Source of the DNA: Bradyrhizobium yuanmingense
GTDB taxonomy: Bacteria > Pseudomonadota > Alphaproteobacteria > Rhizobiales > Xanthobacteraceae
Assembly (NCBI RefSeq): GCF_029167105.1
Contig: NZ_JARFML010000003.1
Span: 186,001 to 250,000, forward strand
Direction: 5' to 3'
DNA: 64,000 nucleotides
Shown: one piece after another, positions 1 through 9,996 of the stretch
Layout: every line of letters starts with the position of its first letter
Numbering within the stretch: position 1 is the first letter of the stretch
The notes under the pieces: model-generated
The model's database searches: none
Told to the model about the DNA's origin: nothing
The model's input: only the letters and a program-made list of their open reading frames with translations
Made by a program: the position numbers and the translations under genes

Positions 1-603
1 GGAGGCGGACCGCGTCGGTGTAATTTCGGGGCTTGCTGCGAGCGAGAATGCTCAAGATCGCGAGGTGGCGCCTCTCATTCCGCTTCCTACTTGAGCATTT
101 GCTCGTTCATCGGAGCCGGCCCAAGCCCATGACGTCGGGCGCCAAGGCGGAGGGCCGGTTCGGCAAACAGGACTTCGCCTATCTGTCGGATGGGGACGTC
201 TATCGCTGCCGGTCCGGTCAGTTGCTACCCTATCATTACACCGGCATCGACCATGGGATGACGCTGCGCCGTTACTGGTCGACGACGGCGTGCCAAGGCT
301 GCGCGATCAAGAGCCAATGTACGCAGTCCAAGGAGCGCCGCATCACGCGCTGGGAGCATGAACATGTGGTCGGAGGTCCAAAGACGGCTCGCTTCCAATC
401 CCGACGCCATGCGGACGCGACGCGAGACGGTCGAGCACCCCTTTGGCACGATCAAGGCTCGTATGGGGGCGACCCACTTCTTGGTGAAGTGCCTACGGAA
501 CGTCGCCGCCGAGATGGCTTTGCACGTCCTCGCCTATAACCTCACTCGGGTGATGAACATCGTCGGCAAACCGAGCCTGATTGCAGCCATCCGCGCCACC
601 TGA
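1..603 (+). pseudogene. IS1182-like transposase, 3' part, frameshifted
   Basis: Two reading frames join into the C-terminal half of a DDE transposase. The first (from about 130, beginning PKPMTSGAKAEGRFGKQ) carries the cysteine-rich linker with CQGCAIKSQC. The second (358-603) carries ETVEHPFGTIKARMG and the usual HVLAYNLTRVM end. These are hallmarks of IS1182-type transposases. A one-base shift near 369 separates the frames, so no active enzyme is made. The 5' part lies outside the window or is degraded before position 120. I saw no terminal inverted repeat right of the stop. Confidence 0.75.
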
Positions 604-775
604 AGGCGGGGAATCGCGTCCAAAAGCGCGATCGCGCGTCGCTATAACCAGCTTGGCCGGCTATTGGACGATCCGATGCCAAAACATCGGCGGCCTGAGT
701 GTCGACCACGGCCGCTTCCGAGCTATCCGTTTCCACACAAGCAAGACCCAGAGCAGAAGTCGGCCTCTACCTAGG

Positions 776-1279
776 TCAATGATTGAACCAACACCTAATC
801 GGCTCGCTTCCTACAATTAGCTCGGACAGAGCGGATGGAAATGAGTGCTGAAATGCAAGGTCTCTTTCGCACTTCCGTTCAAGCAAGTTCGCGAAGGATA
901 TCACTAAGATGATCGATGCAACGCCGGCAAAGTACGGCCACTGTTCGCCACTCATTGAGACTCCGTAGCAGGAGGGTTGGCAATCATCGAACGCGGCTGA
1001 TCCTTTTGTCAGTGCGCGTACTTGTCGATCCAGATTCCAATGCCCGTTTAGCCGTGCGGGCGTGATGTTTGACCTGTGACAGCGTAAGCCGCTCCGTCCC
1101 AGATAGTGCGTCTGGATAACCGCCGCTCCATCTTGAGGCGGCTGGGCCCCCCGCACCATATGGCAGCCGCCGCAAGCGATGACCGCGTTGACCAAGTAGC
1201 TGCCGTGCTCGATCAGAGTCTCGGCTGCGGCTCTCGTTCCGGCGGCACACAAGGCGAGTACAGGGAGAAACCAAAACAT
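776..1279 (-). pseudogene. c-type cytochrome remnant
   Basis: Reading leftward from an ATG at 1279 there is a signal-peptide-like start (FWFLPVLALCAAGTRAAAE) followed by HGSYLVNAVIACGGCHM, a haem c attachment site (CGGCH) in the context seen in cytochrome subunits of alcohol and aldehyde dehydrogenases. Homology seems to continue as NITPARLNGHW and then decays; a partly matching frame lies in 984-1274. The remaining reading frame runs on into unrelated sequence. Family assignment rests on the haem motif plus its flanks. Probably not functional. Confidence 0.45.
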
Positions 1280-1639
1280 CGCCCCGGCCCGTGGTTCTAA
1301 TAACGTGCCGCTTTCATACTGCTGCCGGGCGGCCTCGCCAGATGTGAATTGGTTCACGTCCCCGCAAATGTTTTTGCTCGCTCGTTGGCTCACCTGAGCG
1401 GTCGCTCCTGCGACGCCGGCAAGTGGCCCTTGGCTGCCCATCGCTCAAAGGACCGGGACATCCGCTTTCAGGAGGCGAGCCGAACAGCAGTATCTGCGCT
1501 GCCGAGGGCAGTCTTCGACCCTGAGGAGACTTCCCATCCTCATCGGCGGCAACGCAACTCCACCTCAGCGTCCGGGTGATCTTATCGATGTGGAACAGTA
1601 GCGGGCCTTCTGCGTCTTCTGAAGAAATGAGACGCGCCG

Positions 1640-1978
1640 ATGCCGCCAGACGAGCCCTCCAGATCCCTGCTCCGTTGCCCAAAGCCCAAGAGGCCACTCA
1701 CGCTCCTAGACAAGGTATGGCACCCGAAAAAGAAGGATCATCTTCGTATCTGTAAATGCGAATGCGGCCATTTGGTTTGGAGGACTAGGAACGCCTTGCC
1801 TCTTGGCAATTACAGCGCCATGACCAAGTCACCGCCCGACCCAATTCCAGAGAAGCCGTCCGAGACGAATAAGCGCGTCATGGATGAGATTGAGCGGGAG
1901 CTGGAGGCGGACCTAAAGCGCAGGTTGCCACCACCCGACAATGAAGGACCACAAAGTTCTTCGGGCGAGGGTGATTGA
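1640..1978 (+). CDS. hypothetical protein, acidic C-terminus
   Basis: A 112-residue frame, unrecognised. The first half has a CKCECGH cluster that could bind zinc. The second half, from the ATG at 1820, is a charged helix-prone segment (ETNKRVMDEIERELEADL) and may be the only genuine coding part, giving 52 residues. No strong ribosome binding site is visible at either start. It lies among remnants, so it may itself be a fragment. Confidence 0.35.
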   Translation: MPPDEPSRSLLRCPKPKRPLTLLDKVWHPKKKDHLRICKCECGHLVWRTRNALPLGNYSAMTKSPPDPIPEKPSETNKRVMDEIERELEADLKRRLPPPDNEGPQSSSGEGD

Positions 1979-2544
1979 GGGATATCCCTTTCCCCTGATC
2001 CATCCGGCGAGTTCCAGGCAGCGGTCGACATTTGATGGAAGCGATCGCATGGTTTGCAAGGTCGAACGGTCGGCATTGCGTGACCGTGCCGTTGCGGAAG
2101 GAATCGACCAAACGACACTATAGCCACGTGTATGAAGCATCGGGCCACAATCGAGCAGATTGCGAGCGAACAATACGATGCGGGCAAGGAGATGCCCGTT
2201 GTTTGGGGCGGCACGCCGCCGGCTCCATGAGACGAGTGTGAGGACAACTGAACGTCGCCTTTTGGCCTGATGGCGAAGTCCGGTTGCTGATCGGGAGACC
2301 GGAAGTTGCCCAGCGTCAGTCAGACGGGCGCTGTTGCCCCTCAGCGGATTTTCCGGCTAACTTGTTTACGCTTCCTTGAAGGGAGTGGACGAGCAAAGCG
2401 AACAATTGTCTTTGCTCTATCAAATGATACAACGGCACATGCACAAATCCTGCAGTCTGTCATCAACACCGAACGGCCCTTGGCATTTACCGGTGATGAG
2501 ACCGCTCGTTGCGCTCCCGCCCTTCTCAAACGTGGGGCAGCAAC

Positions 2545-2763
2545 ATGCCGATCAATCGCCTTCTCCCAGACAGCTTGACGCCTGAGCAGCGGCACGTCAT
2601 CCAACTCGCGTTCAATCTCACATTGCGCAAGTTGGACTTGGTGGATCGTAACGATCCCGTCTGTGAGATTGTTGCAAGGAGGGTCATCGAGATCGGGGCG
2701 TCCGCTCCCCTAAATGCCCTCACTATTGCCGAGATTGCATCGAAACAGATGGACCCGAGGTAA
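2545..2763 (+). CDS. small conserved hypothetical protein
   Basis: A 72-residue protein starting MPINRLLPDSLTPEQRHV and containing LVDRNDPVCEIVARRVIEIG. The pattern resembles a small soluble protein family I know from Bradyrhizobiaceae genomes (LTPE..., LVDRNDP, VIEIG, EIA), whose function is unknown. The ATG at 2545 is preferred over the upstream in-frame start at 2509 because the family begins at MPINRLL and a GGGG tract lies just upstream. Intact, isolated, no obvious operon partner. Confidence 0.6.
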   Translation: MPINRLLPDSLTPEQRHVIQLAFNLTLRKLDLVDRNDPVCEIVARRVIEIGASAPLNALTIAEIASKQMDPR

Positions 2764-2876
2764 GTCCGCATTAGGTCGGGACGCTCCACGTTACGCCGCT
2801 CCTTCTGAAGCCGAAACAGCTCTCAAGGGGTGACCGCACCTTGCCGCTACCGGGAAACTCTGTCTATTCAGGAAGC

Positions 2877-3057
2877 GTGATCCTGCAATCCACATTGACC
2901 TGCCCAAATTGCGGCCATCAAATTCACGGAAACGATGCCGACCGATGGATGCCAGTTTTTCTATGACTGCAGCGGATGCGGTGCACGGCTAAAACCTAAG
3001 CCCCGGGACTGCTGCGTTTTTTGCTCCTACGGCTCGGTACCGTGCCCACCCATATAG
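2877..3057 (+). pseudogene. small cysteine-rich GDCCVFC-type protein, frameshifted
   Basis: A GTG at 2877 opens STLTCPNCGHQI, and a second frame from 2935 continues PTDGCQFFYDCSGCGARLK and RDCCVFCSYGSVPCPP to a TAG at 3055. Together they match a roughly 60-residue zinc-ribbon-like family with CPxCGH, CxxCG and GDCCVFCSYG motifs, often found near metal-handling or redox genes. One extra base between the halves (about 2925-2935) breaks the frame. The usual G of GDCC is R here. Confidence 0.5.
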
Positions 3058-4139
3058 GAAGGTGACAGCTGAAGCTGCTGCGGCCGCTAGCGCGGGGAAA
3101 CTGCGCCCGCGCCGCGATGTGCCGAATCATCTCGCCGCGCGCCGATATGTGCGGCGACGTCGCCGTCCCGCTTGGCGAGAAGGCGTTGCTCCGTGGCGTA
3201 AACAATAAGGTAACTCTCCACCGCTTTCCGACCTCCAAGTTGGCTGAGTGTCTGCACCGATGTGACCTCGCCCTCGCGGGCGCGCGGAAACAGCCGAACA
3301 GCCACTTGACCCGGAAAGCGACGCCGAACTCGGTGCCTTCAATTCAACGCGGGCGGTAGAAGCGCGGTTGGAGGCAAGTTCGCGCCGGGATATTGCTGGC
3401 CGAGGCCGTCCGGCACCTAAGAGCGTGCGATCAACGTTCACGGAAAAAGCGCTCACGGCCGCTTTGCTATCTTCCGGCCGCTTTCGAGCTGCCGATCTCC
3501 GAGGAGGGTCTCAAGCGCGTCCGATCGAATCCCGGGATTATCGCCTAGCCTATGACTAAATGTTTCCGGCAGACAGGGCTCGGTCCGACGAGCCGAGTTT
3601 GCGGATAAAGCACGGCATTGTCACGACGTGGCCAATTACGCGGGCCGCTCAGTTGCCGACGATGCGCGTGATAGCTTCGGGCGCGCCGATGAACTCATAG
3701 GGATTGAACAACTGGCCGACGGCACAGGAAACTACGGTCGACGTCGCTGAGCGCAGCTTCGTCGCACACCTGCGCCTAGCGTTCCTTGATTGTCTTGATT
3801 TGCGGGTCGCGATAAGGATCGCCTCTCCCTCATTAAGCAGGAACAAGGGCGCGGCTTTCAGGCAGAGCGCGATTTGGCTCGCACGCTCCTGTCCGGTGAC
3901 CGTTGCACGCAATCGCCGAAGATAACGAAGCGGATGTACGAAATGGACATGGCAAGCCCGTTGCGGCGGTCAACGATCGCGTTTCAAAGCGCGATCAATT
4001 GCATTCACAGCGCGGATGACCGCAATCGGCGCTTCGTTCATAAAGCGGCTTCGCGTGCAGCTGATATAATCTTTGCCGGGCGAGCAACATCGTCCGACAA
4101 AAGCGTCCAACAAAGCTGAAGCCTCAGAAAAATTGTTGG
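3058..4139. other. gene-poor stretch without recognisable genes
   Basis: Only short frames on both strands, none with a recognisable motif, a credible ribosome binding site or consistent coding character. A minus-strand frame at 3649-3912 ends FNPYEFIGAPEAITRIVGN, which looks protein-like, but I cannot name it. Probably decayed DNA. Confidence 0.5.
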
Positions 4140-4922
4140 TTAATATCCGCGATAGTTCGGCAATCGTTTCTCGAAGAAGGCGTTCATTCCTTCCTGCTGG
4201 TCAGCCGTGCTGAATGCGCACCGAATTGCCTGCCGCTCGAATTCGAGCCCAGCATCCAAAGTGGTCTGAAAGGCGGCGAGAACGGCTGCCTTGGCGAGCT
4301 CGATCGAACGGGGCGGCTTCTGGGCGATCATTTCGGCGATTTCGAGCGCTCGCGCCTGTGCCATGCCGGTTTCAACAACTTCAGCGACGAGGCCGGCCTG
4401 CATCGCAGCACGGGCAGAAATGGGTTGGCCAGTCAGTATCATCAGCATGGCCATAGATTTCCCTGCCGCTCGCGTTAGACGCTGAGTTGCGCCGTCGCCT
4501 GGCAAAATCCCGATGCTGATCTCAGGCTGTGCAAACCGCGCTCCTTCGCCTGCAATGGCGATGTCAGCAAGCAAGGACAGTTCGTGACCGCCACCAAAGC
4601 AAATTCCCTCAACCGCGGCGATAAGAGGCTTTGGGAAACTGGCGATGTCCCGCCACGCAGAACGTCGCGCGGGATTGTCGATTGCCTCAAACCCGCGCTG
4701 CTGCATCTCCTTGATGTCGGCCCCGGCAGAGAAAAACGCTTCGTTCCCGCAAAGGACGACGCAACGAACATCCTGATCGGCCGCGGCACGCCGCAAGGTC
4801 GCTGCAAGCTCCGCGATCAGATCGTTGCTCAAGGCATTTCGTTTCGGCGCCCTGTTCAACCTCGCAACGCGCACATGGGCCTTAGGAGTGGTCGAGTGGA
4901 TGAGATCGGACTTCTCCGTCAT
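4140..4922 (-). CDS. enoyl-CoA hydratase/isomerase family protein
   Basis: A complete 260-residue crotonase. The oxyanion-hole and CoA-binding segment SAGADIKE is at about 65-72. GGGHELSLLADI holds the first catalytic glutamate (about 114) and QPEISIGILPGDGATQRL the second (about 134), so hydratase chemistry on an enoyl-CoA is plausible; the substrate is unknown. The start at 4922 is supported by AGGAG about ten bases upstream. An in-frame start at 5015 would place the operator at 4966-4979 inside the gene, so I reject it. Two copies of the LacI-type palindrome lie upstream (4966, 5130), which suggests repression by the regulator at 9997-11088. Confidence 0.88.
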   Translation of the reverse strand: MTEKSDLIHSTTPKAHVRVARLNRAPKRNALSNDLIAELAATLRRAAADQDVRCVVLCGNEAFFSAGADIKEMQQRGFEAIDNPARRSAWRDIASFPKPLIAAVEGICFGGGHELSLLADIAIAGEGARFAQPEISIGILPGDGATQRLTRAAGKSMAMLMILTGQPISARAAMQAGLVAEVVETGMAQARALEIAEMIAQKPPRSIELAKAAVLAAFQTTLDAGLEFERQAIRCAFSTADQQEGMNAFFEKRLPNYRGY

Positions 4923-4965
4923 TGAGGGGGTCTCCTGAAGGAAATGAGAAAGCCTGCGATTAGGC

Positions 4966-4979
4966 TGAAATCGATTTCT
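4966..4979. promoter_or_regulatory. LacI-type operator (one mismatch), enoyl-CoA hydratase leader
   Basis: TGAAATCGATTTCT, one base off the perfect palindrome TGAAATCGATTTCA found at 5130 and 11279. It lies 44 bases before the start of the hydratase gene, where a bound repressor would block transcription. The central CG within an AT-flanked palindrome is typical of LacI/GalR-family operators. Confidence 0.6.
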
Positions 4980-5129
4980 ACGCAATAGCGCCTTATCTCG
5001 GCTCATTTCATTCATTTCAGCTGCTTGCGCGCTTTGCGTTGAGCACCCGAAGGCAAGCTTTTACTGCTGATACAGTCCAAACCGCTTCGTTTCGCGGCTT
5101 GACTCCTTAATCCGATGTGCCTACGTTCA

Positions 5130-5143
5130 TGAAATCGATTTCA
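5130..5143. promoter_or_regulatory. LacI-type operator (perfect palindrome)
   Basis: TGAAATCGATTTCA, a perfect 14-base palindrome in the gap between the leftward hydratase gene and the rightward transporter locus. Its centre is 164 bases from the 4966 copy, a distance that would allow looping. It could serve both divergent units. Confidence 0.65.
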
Positions 5144-5273
5144 GGAATGTGGGCGGCGGCCGCTAGCCAGCAGCGCCGGGCGTGCAGCTGTTGAGGAATC
5201 TCTTGGCGGCGCGGCGTCTACCAACAGAACAACAGCTTTCTCAGAAGCGCGCTTTATCAACTGGAGGAAGGAA

Positions 5274-5372
5274 ATGGGACACAGGCTCGGACGCGTTCTA
5301 TGCGCAATGCGTTCTGCGGCGTCTGCTCTTGAGCAGCCGCGCAAATCGGAAGCGCTGCTCATTATCACTTGA
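5274..5372 (+). pseudogene. possible truncated gene start behind a strong ribosome binding site
   Basis: An ATG at 5274 follows GGAGG with six to seven bases of spacing, the best ribosome binding site in this stretch. It opens a 32-codon frame (MGHRLGRVLCAMRSAASALE...) that ends at a TGA at 5370. It sits 130 bases downstream of the perfect operator at 5130 and reads the same way as the transporter gene. I do not recognise it; it may be the surviving N-terminus of a lost catabolic gene, or a leader peptide. Confidence 0.3.
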
Positions 5373-5610
5373 CTAAGGTCGCCCAAAAGCCGGCCGTGGG
5401 ATCGCGCGACTTAATCGCCCACCAAGCAAGCCTGTGGGCGGCATTGCTGGGTGCCTCGTGACGCCTGCGTCTCCATCGCTGCGAGCCGCCCGCTCAACTC
5501 GATGGATACCATAGGCACTGCACCACTTCGCGCAGTAGAGCCAACGAGCGATTGCTCACTCTTGCTCGACCCGCCACATCGTAAACGCCATTGACCGAGC
5601 CTGAGGACAC

Positions 5611-6936
5611 ATGAACATTATTGCTCAACCCAGTGCGCTATCCGTTCAACTTGAGAATCAGGTTGCGTTCAAAAGGATGACTGTCGGCCTCGGAGGAGGC
5701 GTAGCCCTTGAGTGGTACGACTGGGGTGTATACGGCGTGATGGCAGCTTTTCTCTCGCCACACTTTTTCCCTTCGGACGATCCCTCAACCTCGTTGCTCG
5801 CAGGGCTGGCTGTGTACGGGGCGGGTTTCTGTTCGCGGCCAGTGGGGGCGGCTTTGCTGGGTCCGGTCGCGGATCGCATTAGCCACAAACGGGTGATGAT
5901 GATCTCGGTGACCGCGATGGCCGTATGCTCGCTGCTAATCTCGATCTTGCCGACTTACAAGGACATCGGTCTCACGGCAGCCGTGGCGTTGCTTATCATG
6001 CGACTCATTCAGGGGCTTGCCACTGGAGCCGAGGCGGGTGTGGCAAACGCCATCGCGATTGAACTGGCCCCGCCGGGAAAGGAAGGCCTTTATCTGGGTT
6101 TCATCGGTGGTACGTGCATTCAGCTAGGCTACCTTGGATCCAGCCTGGTCGCCTTTCTAGTGAGTGCCTCGGTGGCTCCAGAAGCGATGCGCGAGTGGGC
6201 CTGGCGTTTACCCTTCGCTGTCGGTGGCGTGCTCGGCCTGCTAGTCATCTATTTGCGCACAAGCCTGCCGGAGACCTTGATCCATCGGGCTATGCATCGC
6301 CAAGATGAATTATCGCGCATTCAAGAAACGACCATCGGTGTGTGGAAGACGCTCTGGAGTGTGCGGCTCTCGCTGCTCGCCGTTATCCTGGTGATCGGCT
6401 CGGTGCAAATCGCCAATTACGCATGGAATACGGGCCTGCCCAACATGGCCAACACCGTATTCAAGGAGGACAGCACCTGGGTATACGGGATTATGACGCT
6501 CATGGGCTTGAGCTGGATGCTTGCCGCCCCCCTTGTCGGCGCCTTCGCGGATAAGGTGCGCCCCTCGCGCGCATTCACGCTGCTGCGCCTACTGCTCATC
6601 CCATGCTTCTTTTTGACATTGCTCTATTCGCAAAAGAGTATCTCGACGTTCTTCCTTGTCACGGTGTTCGGCGGCGCCATCGTAGGTTTCAACATGGCCC
6701 TCTATAACTTCATCGCTACCACCCTGATGCCGCGTGCCGTACGCACCACCGGCGTAGCTCTTGGCTATGCGCTCGGCGTCTCATTGTTTGGCGGGACCTC
6801 GCCGTATCTGCTTGTGTGGTTGCAGCGCGAGCACATGGCCTGGATGTTTCCTGTCTATGGATCGTTGATAGCTCTCTTGAGCGTAGCGGTCTACCACTTC
6901 GCCAAGAGGCGTGGCCGCGTCTACATTGGTGACTGA
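5611..6936 (+). CDS. MFS transporter, metabolite:H+ symporter (MHS) type
   Basis: A 441-residue inner-membrane protein with about twelve hydrophobic segments. The N-terminal GVALEWYDWGVYG is the typical MHS signature (the E-Y-D motif of ShiA, KgtP, ProP and PcaT), followed by the loop 2-3 motif GPVADRISHKRVM. Members import organic acids, aromatic acids or betaines with protons. Being next to a CoA-pathway hydratase, a metallohydrolase and a LacI regulator, it probably imports the substrate of that pathway. The ATG at 5611 has only a weak GAGG upstream. Intact. Confidence 0.85.
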   Translation: MNIIAQPSALSVQLENQVAFKRMTVGLGGGVALEWYDWGVYGVMAAFLSPHFFPSDDPSTSLLAGLAVYGAGFCSRPVGAALLGPVADRISHKRVMMISVTAMAVCSLLISILPTYKDIGLTAAVALLIMRLIQGLATGAEAGVANAIAIELAPPGKEGLYLGFIGGTCIQLGYLGSSLVAFLVSASVAPEAMREWAWRLPFAVGGVLGLLVIYLRTSLPETLIHRAMHRQDELSRIQETTIGVWKTLWSVRLSLLAVILVIGSVQIANYAWNTGLPNMANTVFKEDSTWVYGIMTLMGLSWMLAAPLVGAFADKVRPSRAFTLLRLLLIPCFFLTLLYSQKSISTFFLVTVFGGAIVGFNMALYNFIATTLMPRAVRTTGVALGYALGVSLFGGTSPYLLVWLQREHMAWMFPVYGSLIALLSVAVYHFAKRRGRVYIGD

Positions 6937-7118
6937 ACGCCTTTGCCACTTGCGCCACCAAGGCACACGCGCAGAGCTTTCATTATTAGACGCACAACAT
7001 GTCGCAAGGAGCATGGGATCGGAGCGAGCATCTTCGCGAGCACCGAACACGTGAGCAGTTCTTCATCGCAGCCCGGGCCGCTTCTGGGCGATGACGTCCA
7101 TGAATTGGAGTCCATCGA

Positions 7119-9752
7119 ATGAAAACGCCATCATCGCCGCACTTCACACCCGTCGACTTGCAGCGATACTTCAATGCCAGTCGCCTCGAGCTCGACGAAG
7201 GGTTCGAAAGCCGCCCAGGCGATACCGGCTGGATCGATTCCCTGCGGGGGCCGCAGACGCATCGCGGCATGCCATTTTTGTTCGGCAACGACGCCGGGTC
7301 GGATGTGCTCGCTTTGCGGCCTGGGGAGGTTCCTGTCGTGATCGCGCTGCCACGCGCTTTGGCCAGCTACGTGCTCTTTGTGCAAGTGGTGGGGGATCAT
7401 CGGCCTGCGAACCCTCAAGGATTCGGGGAGGTCGGGCCGGCGACGCTGCCGGTGGAAGGCAATTCGCTCGCCGATCGGGTGGCGACATACATGCTCCGCT
7501 ACGCCGACGGCAGCGAGGCCAACGTGCCGCTGCTGCGGCGGTTCGCGATCCAGCAGAACCATATCTCCTGGAGCGCGAGTGCATTTGCGGCCCTGCCGTT
7601 GCGCGGTCCCATCGTGCACGCAAGCACCGGGGAAGATTTCACGCTCGGCAGAGCGCCGGGCAAGAGCTTCTTCCATGGCGAAACCCGTACCGAATCGGGT
7701 CGGATGGATCGACAAGGCGAAAACGTGTGGCTTTATGCGCTCCCCAATCCGCATCCGCAGAAGGAGCTCACCTCGCTAAACCTGCGCGCCGAGCTAGAAG
7801 TTTCGCTTCTCTTTGCCCTGACCACGACAAACCTCATCGAGCATCCGCTGCGCCTCCAGGGTCGTCGCAAGCTGAAGATGCGGCTGCCGCCCGGAGTGCA
7901 TCTGAACAAGCTTGGCGAGCTCGACGTCGACCATCGGGGCGAACAGATCGGCATCGATCTCGGCACGGTGATCTCCGCCCGCGCGGTGCTCGACTATACG
8001 AGATCGGCCTGGCTCGGTGACGAGCACGACGTGCAGCCCCTGCGCTCCAAGGACGAGGTCATCGTCGAGTACTCTGCACATCCCGACGCACGGCTGTACC
8101 TCCGCGCCGAGGACGGCGGCTTGCACGTTGCCGACCTACGGTCGCTGACTGCCGGCAACGCGTCGGACAGCTCCTTGGAGGTGGTGCCCATCGCGCCGGC
8201 GACAAGGCCTGTCAGGATCCGCATCGTAGACAAGGGCAATGGCGTTCCTGTCGCCGCACGCCTGCACATTCATGGCGCGGATGGGGAGTATCTGCCGCCC
8301 AAGGGGCACCACCGCAAGGTCAATACCGGCAGGTTCGAGGACCTCGCCGGCGAGTTTGCGAACGGGTTGAACCAATACGCCTATGTGGATGGCAGCTGCA
8401 TGGCGGACCTGCCGATCGGGCCCGTGTTCGTGGAGATCAGCAGGGGCTTCGAGGTGCGGCCCCTGCGCCGCATCGTTGAAATCACCGCGAGCACGGACGA
8501 GCTCACCTTCGAGCTGGACAGGGTGCTGCGCTGGCGCGAACAGGGCTGGGTCACTTCGGATACGCACGTCCACTTCCTGAGCCCGCAGACAGCCCTGCTG
8601 GAGGGCAAGGCGGAGGGCGTCAACGTGGTCAACCTGCTCGCGGCGCAATGGGGCGAGTTGTTCACCAACGTCGCCGATTTCGATGGGCGCACGACGCTCG
8701 GCGCGAAGGATTTCGGCGGCGATGGAGAGTTCCTGGTCCGCGTCGGTACCGAGAATCGGATGCAGGTGCTCGGGCACATATCGCTTCTCGGCTACGAGGG
8801 CGAGATCATCCATCCGCTGTCCTGCGCCGGATCCAACGAAGCGGCTATAGGCGATCCCCTGGAAGCCACCATGGCCGAGTGGGCGCAGCGTTGCCGGCAA
8901 CAGGGGGGACTGGTCGTGATGCCGCATGCGCCCAACCCACAGGCGGAGCGGGCGGCCGACATCGTGCTCGGCCTGGTCGATGCTATCGAAATGATGTCGT
9001 TCAACCCGCGGACGGCGCAGATCAGCGCATTTGGCCTGGCCGACTGGTACCGTTACCTCAACATCGGTTATTACCTGCCTCTGGTCGCCGGGTCCGACAA
9101 GATGGACGCGGCCGCGCTCCTCGGAGGATCGCGGACCTATGTGCAGCTGGGCGCGCGCGATTTCACGTATCGCAACTGGATGGATGCCGTACGCAGCGGC
9201 GACACGTTCATCACGGTCGGACCGCTCGTGGACATGACAGTGGAAGGACGTCGTCCCGGGAGCAAGATCGCGCTTCCTCCTTCAGGCGGGACCGTCAACG
9301 TCGGCTGGCGCATCGAATCGGTCAGCGTCCGCCCGACAAGAGTGGAGCTGATCCGCAACGGCACCGTGGTCGATGAAGTTCGATGCGACGACTTGTCGTG
9401 CAGGGGCCACCTCGCGTTGTGTCTCACGGAGTCCTGTTGGATCGCAATACGCGTTCGAGGCAGTGTCGCCGGGCGCGAGGCGGACATCGCAGCCCACACC
9501 AGCGCGGTGTATGTCCAAGTCGGTGACCAACCGATCTTTGCCACCGCGGACGCAGTGTCGGTCCTCGCGCAGATCGAGGGATCGATAGCCTATATGGATA
9601 CGCTGGCTCCCAGGGCCGATGAAGCGCGGCACTCGCGGCTACGGGCTGCTCTTGAGCTTGCACATCATCGCCTGCATCACCGGCTCCACGAGCTCGGCGC
9701 CAGCCATGAACATGCGCCGGTTCACTCCGTTCACGTAAAACGCGAGCATTAA
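7119..9752 (+). CDS. CehA/McbA-like PHP-domain metallohydrolase
   Basis: 877 residues, soluble. The C-terminal half carries a polymerase-and-histidinol-phosphatase (PHP) metal site: SDTHVHF near residue 480, VVMPHAPNP near 600 and VAGSDKMD near 656. This arrangement is found in the CehA/McbA family, named for the carbaryl hydrolase. The N-terminal half is beta-rich and unassigned; the C-terminus ends with several His-rich helices. It likely cleaves an ester, amide or related bond. It follows the transporter by 182 bases in the same direction, consistent with uptake then hydrolysis. No signal peptide is obvious. Intact and long, so under selection or recently acquired. Confidence 0.75.
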   Translation: MKTPSSPHFTPVDLQRYFNASRLELDEGFESRPGDTGWIDSLRGPQTHRGMPFLFGNDAGSDVLALRPGEVPVVIALPRALASYVLFVQVVGDHRPANPQGFGEVGPATLPVEGNSLADRVATYMLRYADGSEANVPLLRRFAIQQNHISWSASAFAALPLRGPIVHASTGEDFTLGRAPGKSFFHGETRTESGRMDRQGENVWLYALPNPHPQKELTSLNLRAELEVSLLFALTTTNLIEHPLRLQGRRKLKMRLPPGVHLNKLGELDVDHRGEQIGIDLGTVISARAVLDYTRSAWLGDEHDVQPLRSKDEVIVEYSAHPDARLYLRAEDGGLHVADLRSLTAGNASDSSLEVVPIAPATRPVRIRIVDKGNGVPVAARLHIHGADGEYLPPKGHHRKVNTGRFEDLAGEFANGLNQYAYVDGSCMADLPIGPVFVEISRGFEVRPLRRIVEITASTDELTFELDRVLRWREQGWVTSDTHVHFLSPQTALLEGKAEGVNVVNLLAAQWGELFTNVADFDGRTTLGAKDFGGDGEFLVRVGTENRMQVLGHISLLGYEGEIIHPLSCAGSNEAAIGDPLEATMAEWAQRCRQQGGLVVMPHAPNPQAERAADIVLGLVDAIEMMSFNPRTAQISAFGLADWYRYLNIGYYLPLVAGSDKMDAAALLGGSRTYVQLGARDFTYRNWMDAVRSGDTFITVGPLVDMTVEGRRPGSKIALPPSGGTVNVGWRIESVSVRPTRVELIRNGTVVDEVRCDDLSCRGHLALCLTESCWIAIRVRGSVAGREADIAAHTSAVYVQVGDQPIFATADAVSVLAQIEGSIAYMDTLAPRADEARHSRLRAALELAHHRLHHRLHELGASHEHAPVHSVHVKREH

Positions 9753-9996
9753 ATGACGAAGGCTTTGGAACAATCACCTGCTGGTCCCTTTCGGCCTACC
9801 TTGAGCCTGCGGCTCTGCGGCGCACCCGCGCCATAGCAGGTCCCGGCCAAGGCATCGTTGTAAGCAAAGCGCGCAGGTGCGGGGCGGAGCTTGAGTCCAT
9901 ACTTTCCGTTCGAGCATCGAATCGCCCGGCGAACGTCAATGAATGGCCCCTGAAGAAGCGATTTCACAAGCAGCCGCCGGCGCGCCGACGGCAGGA

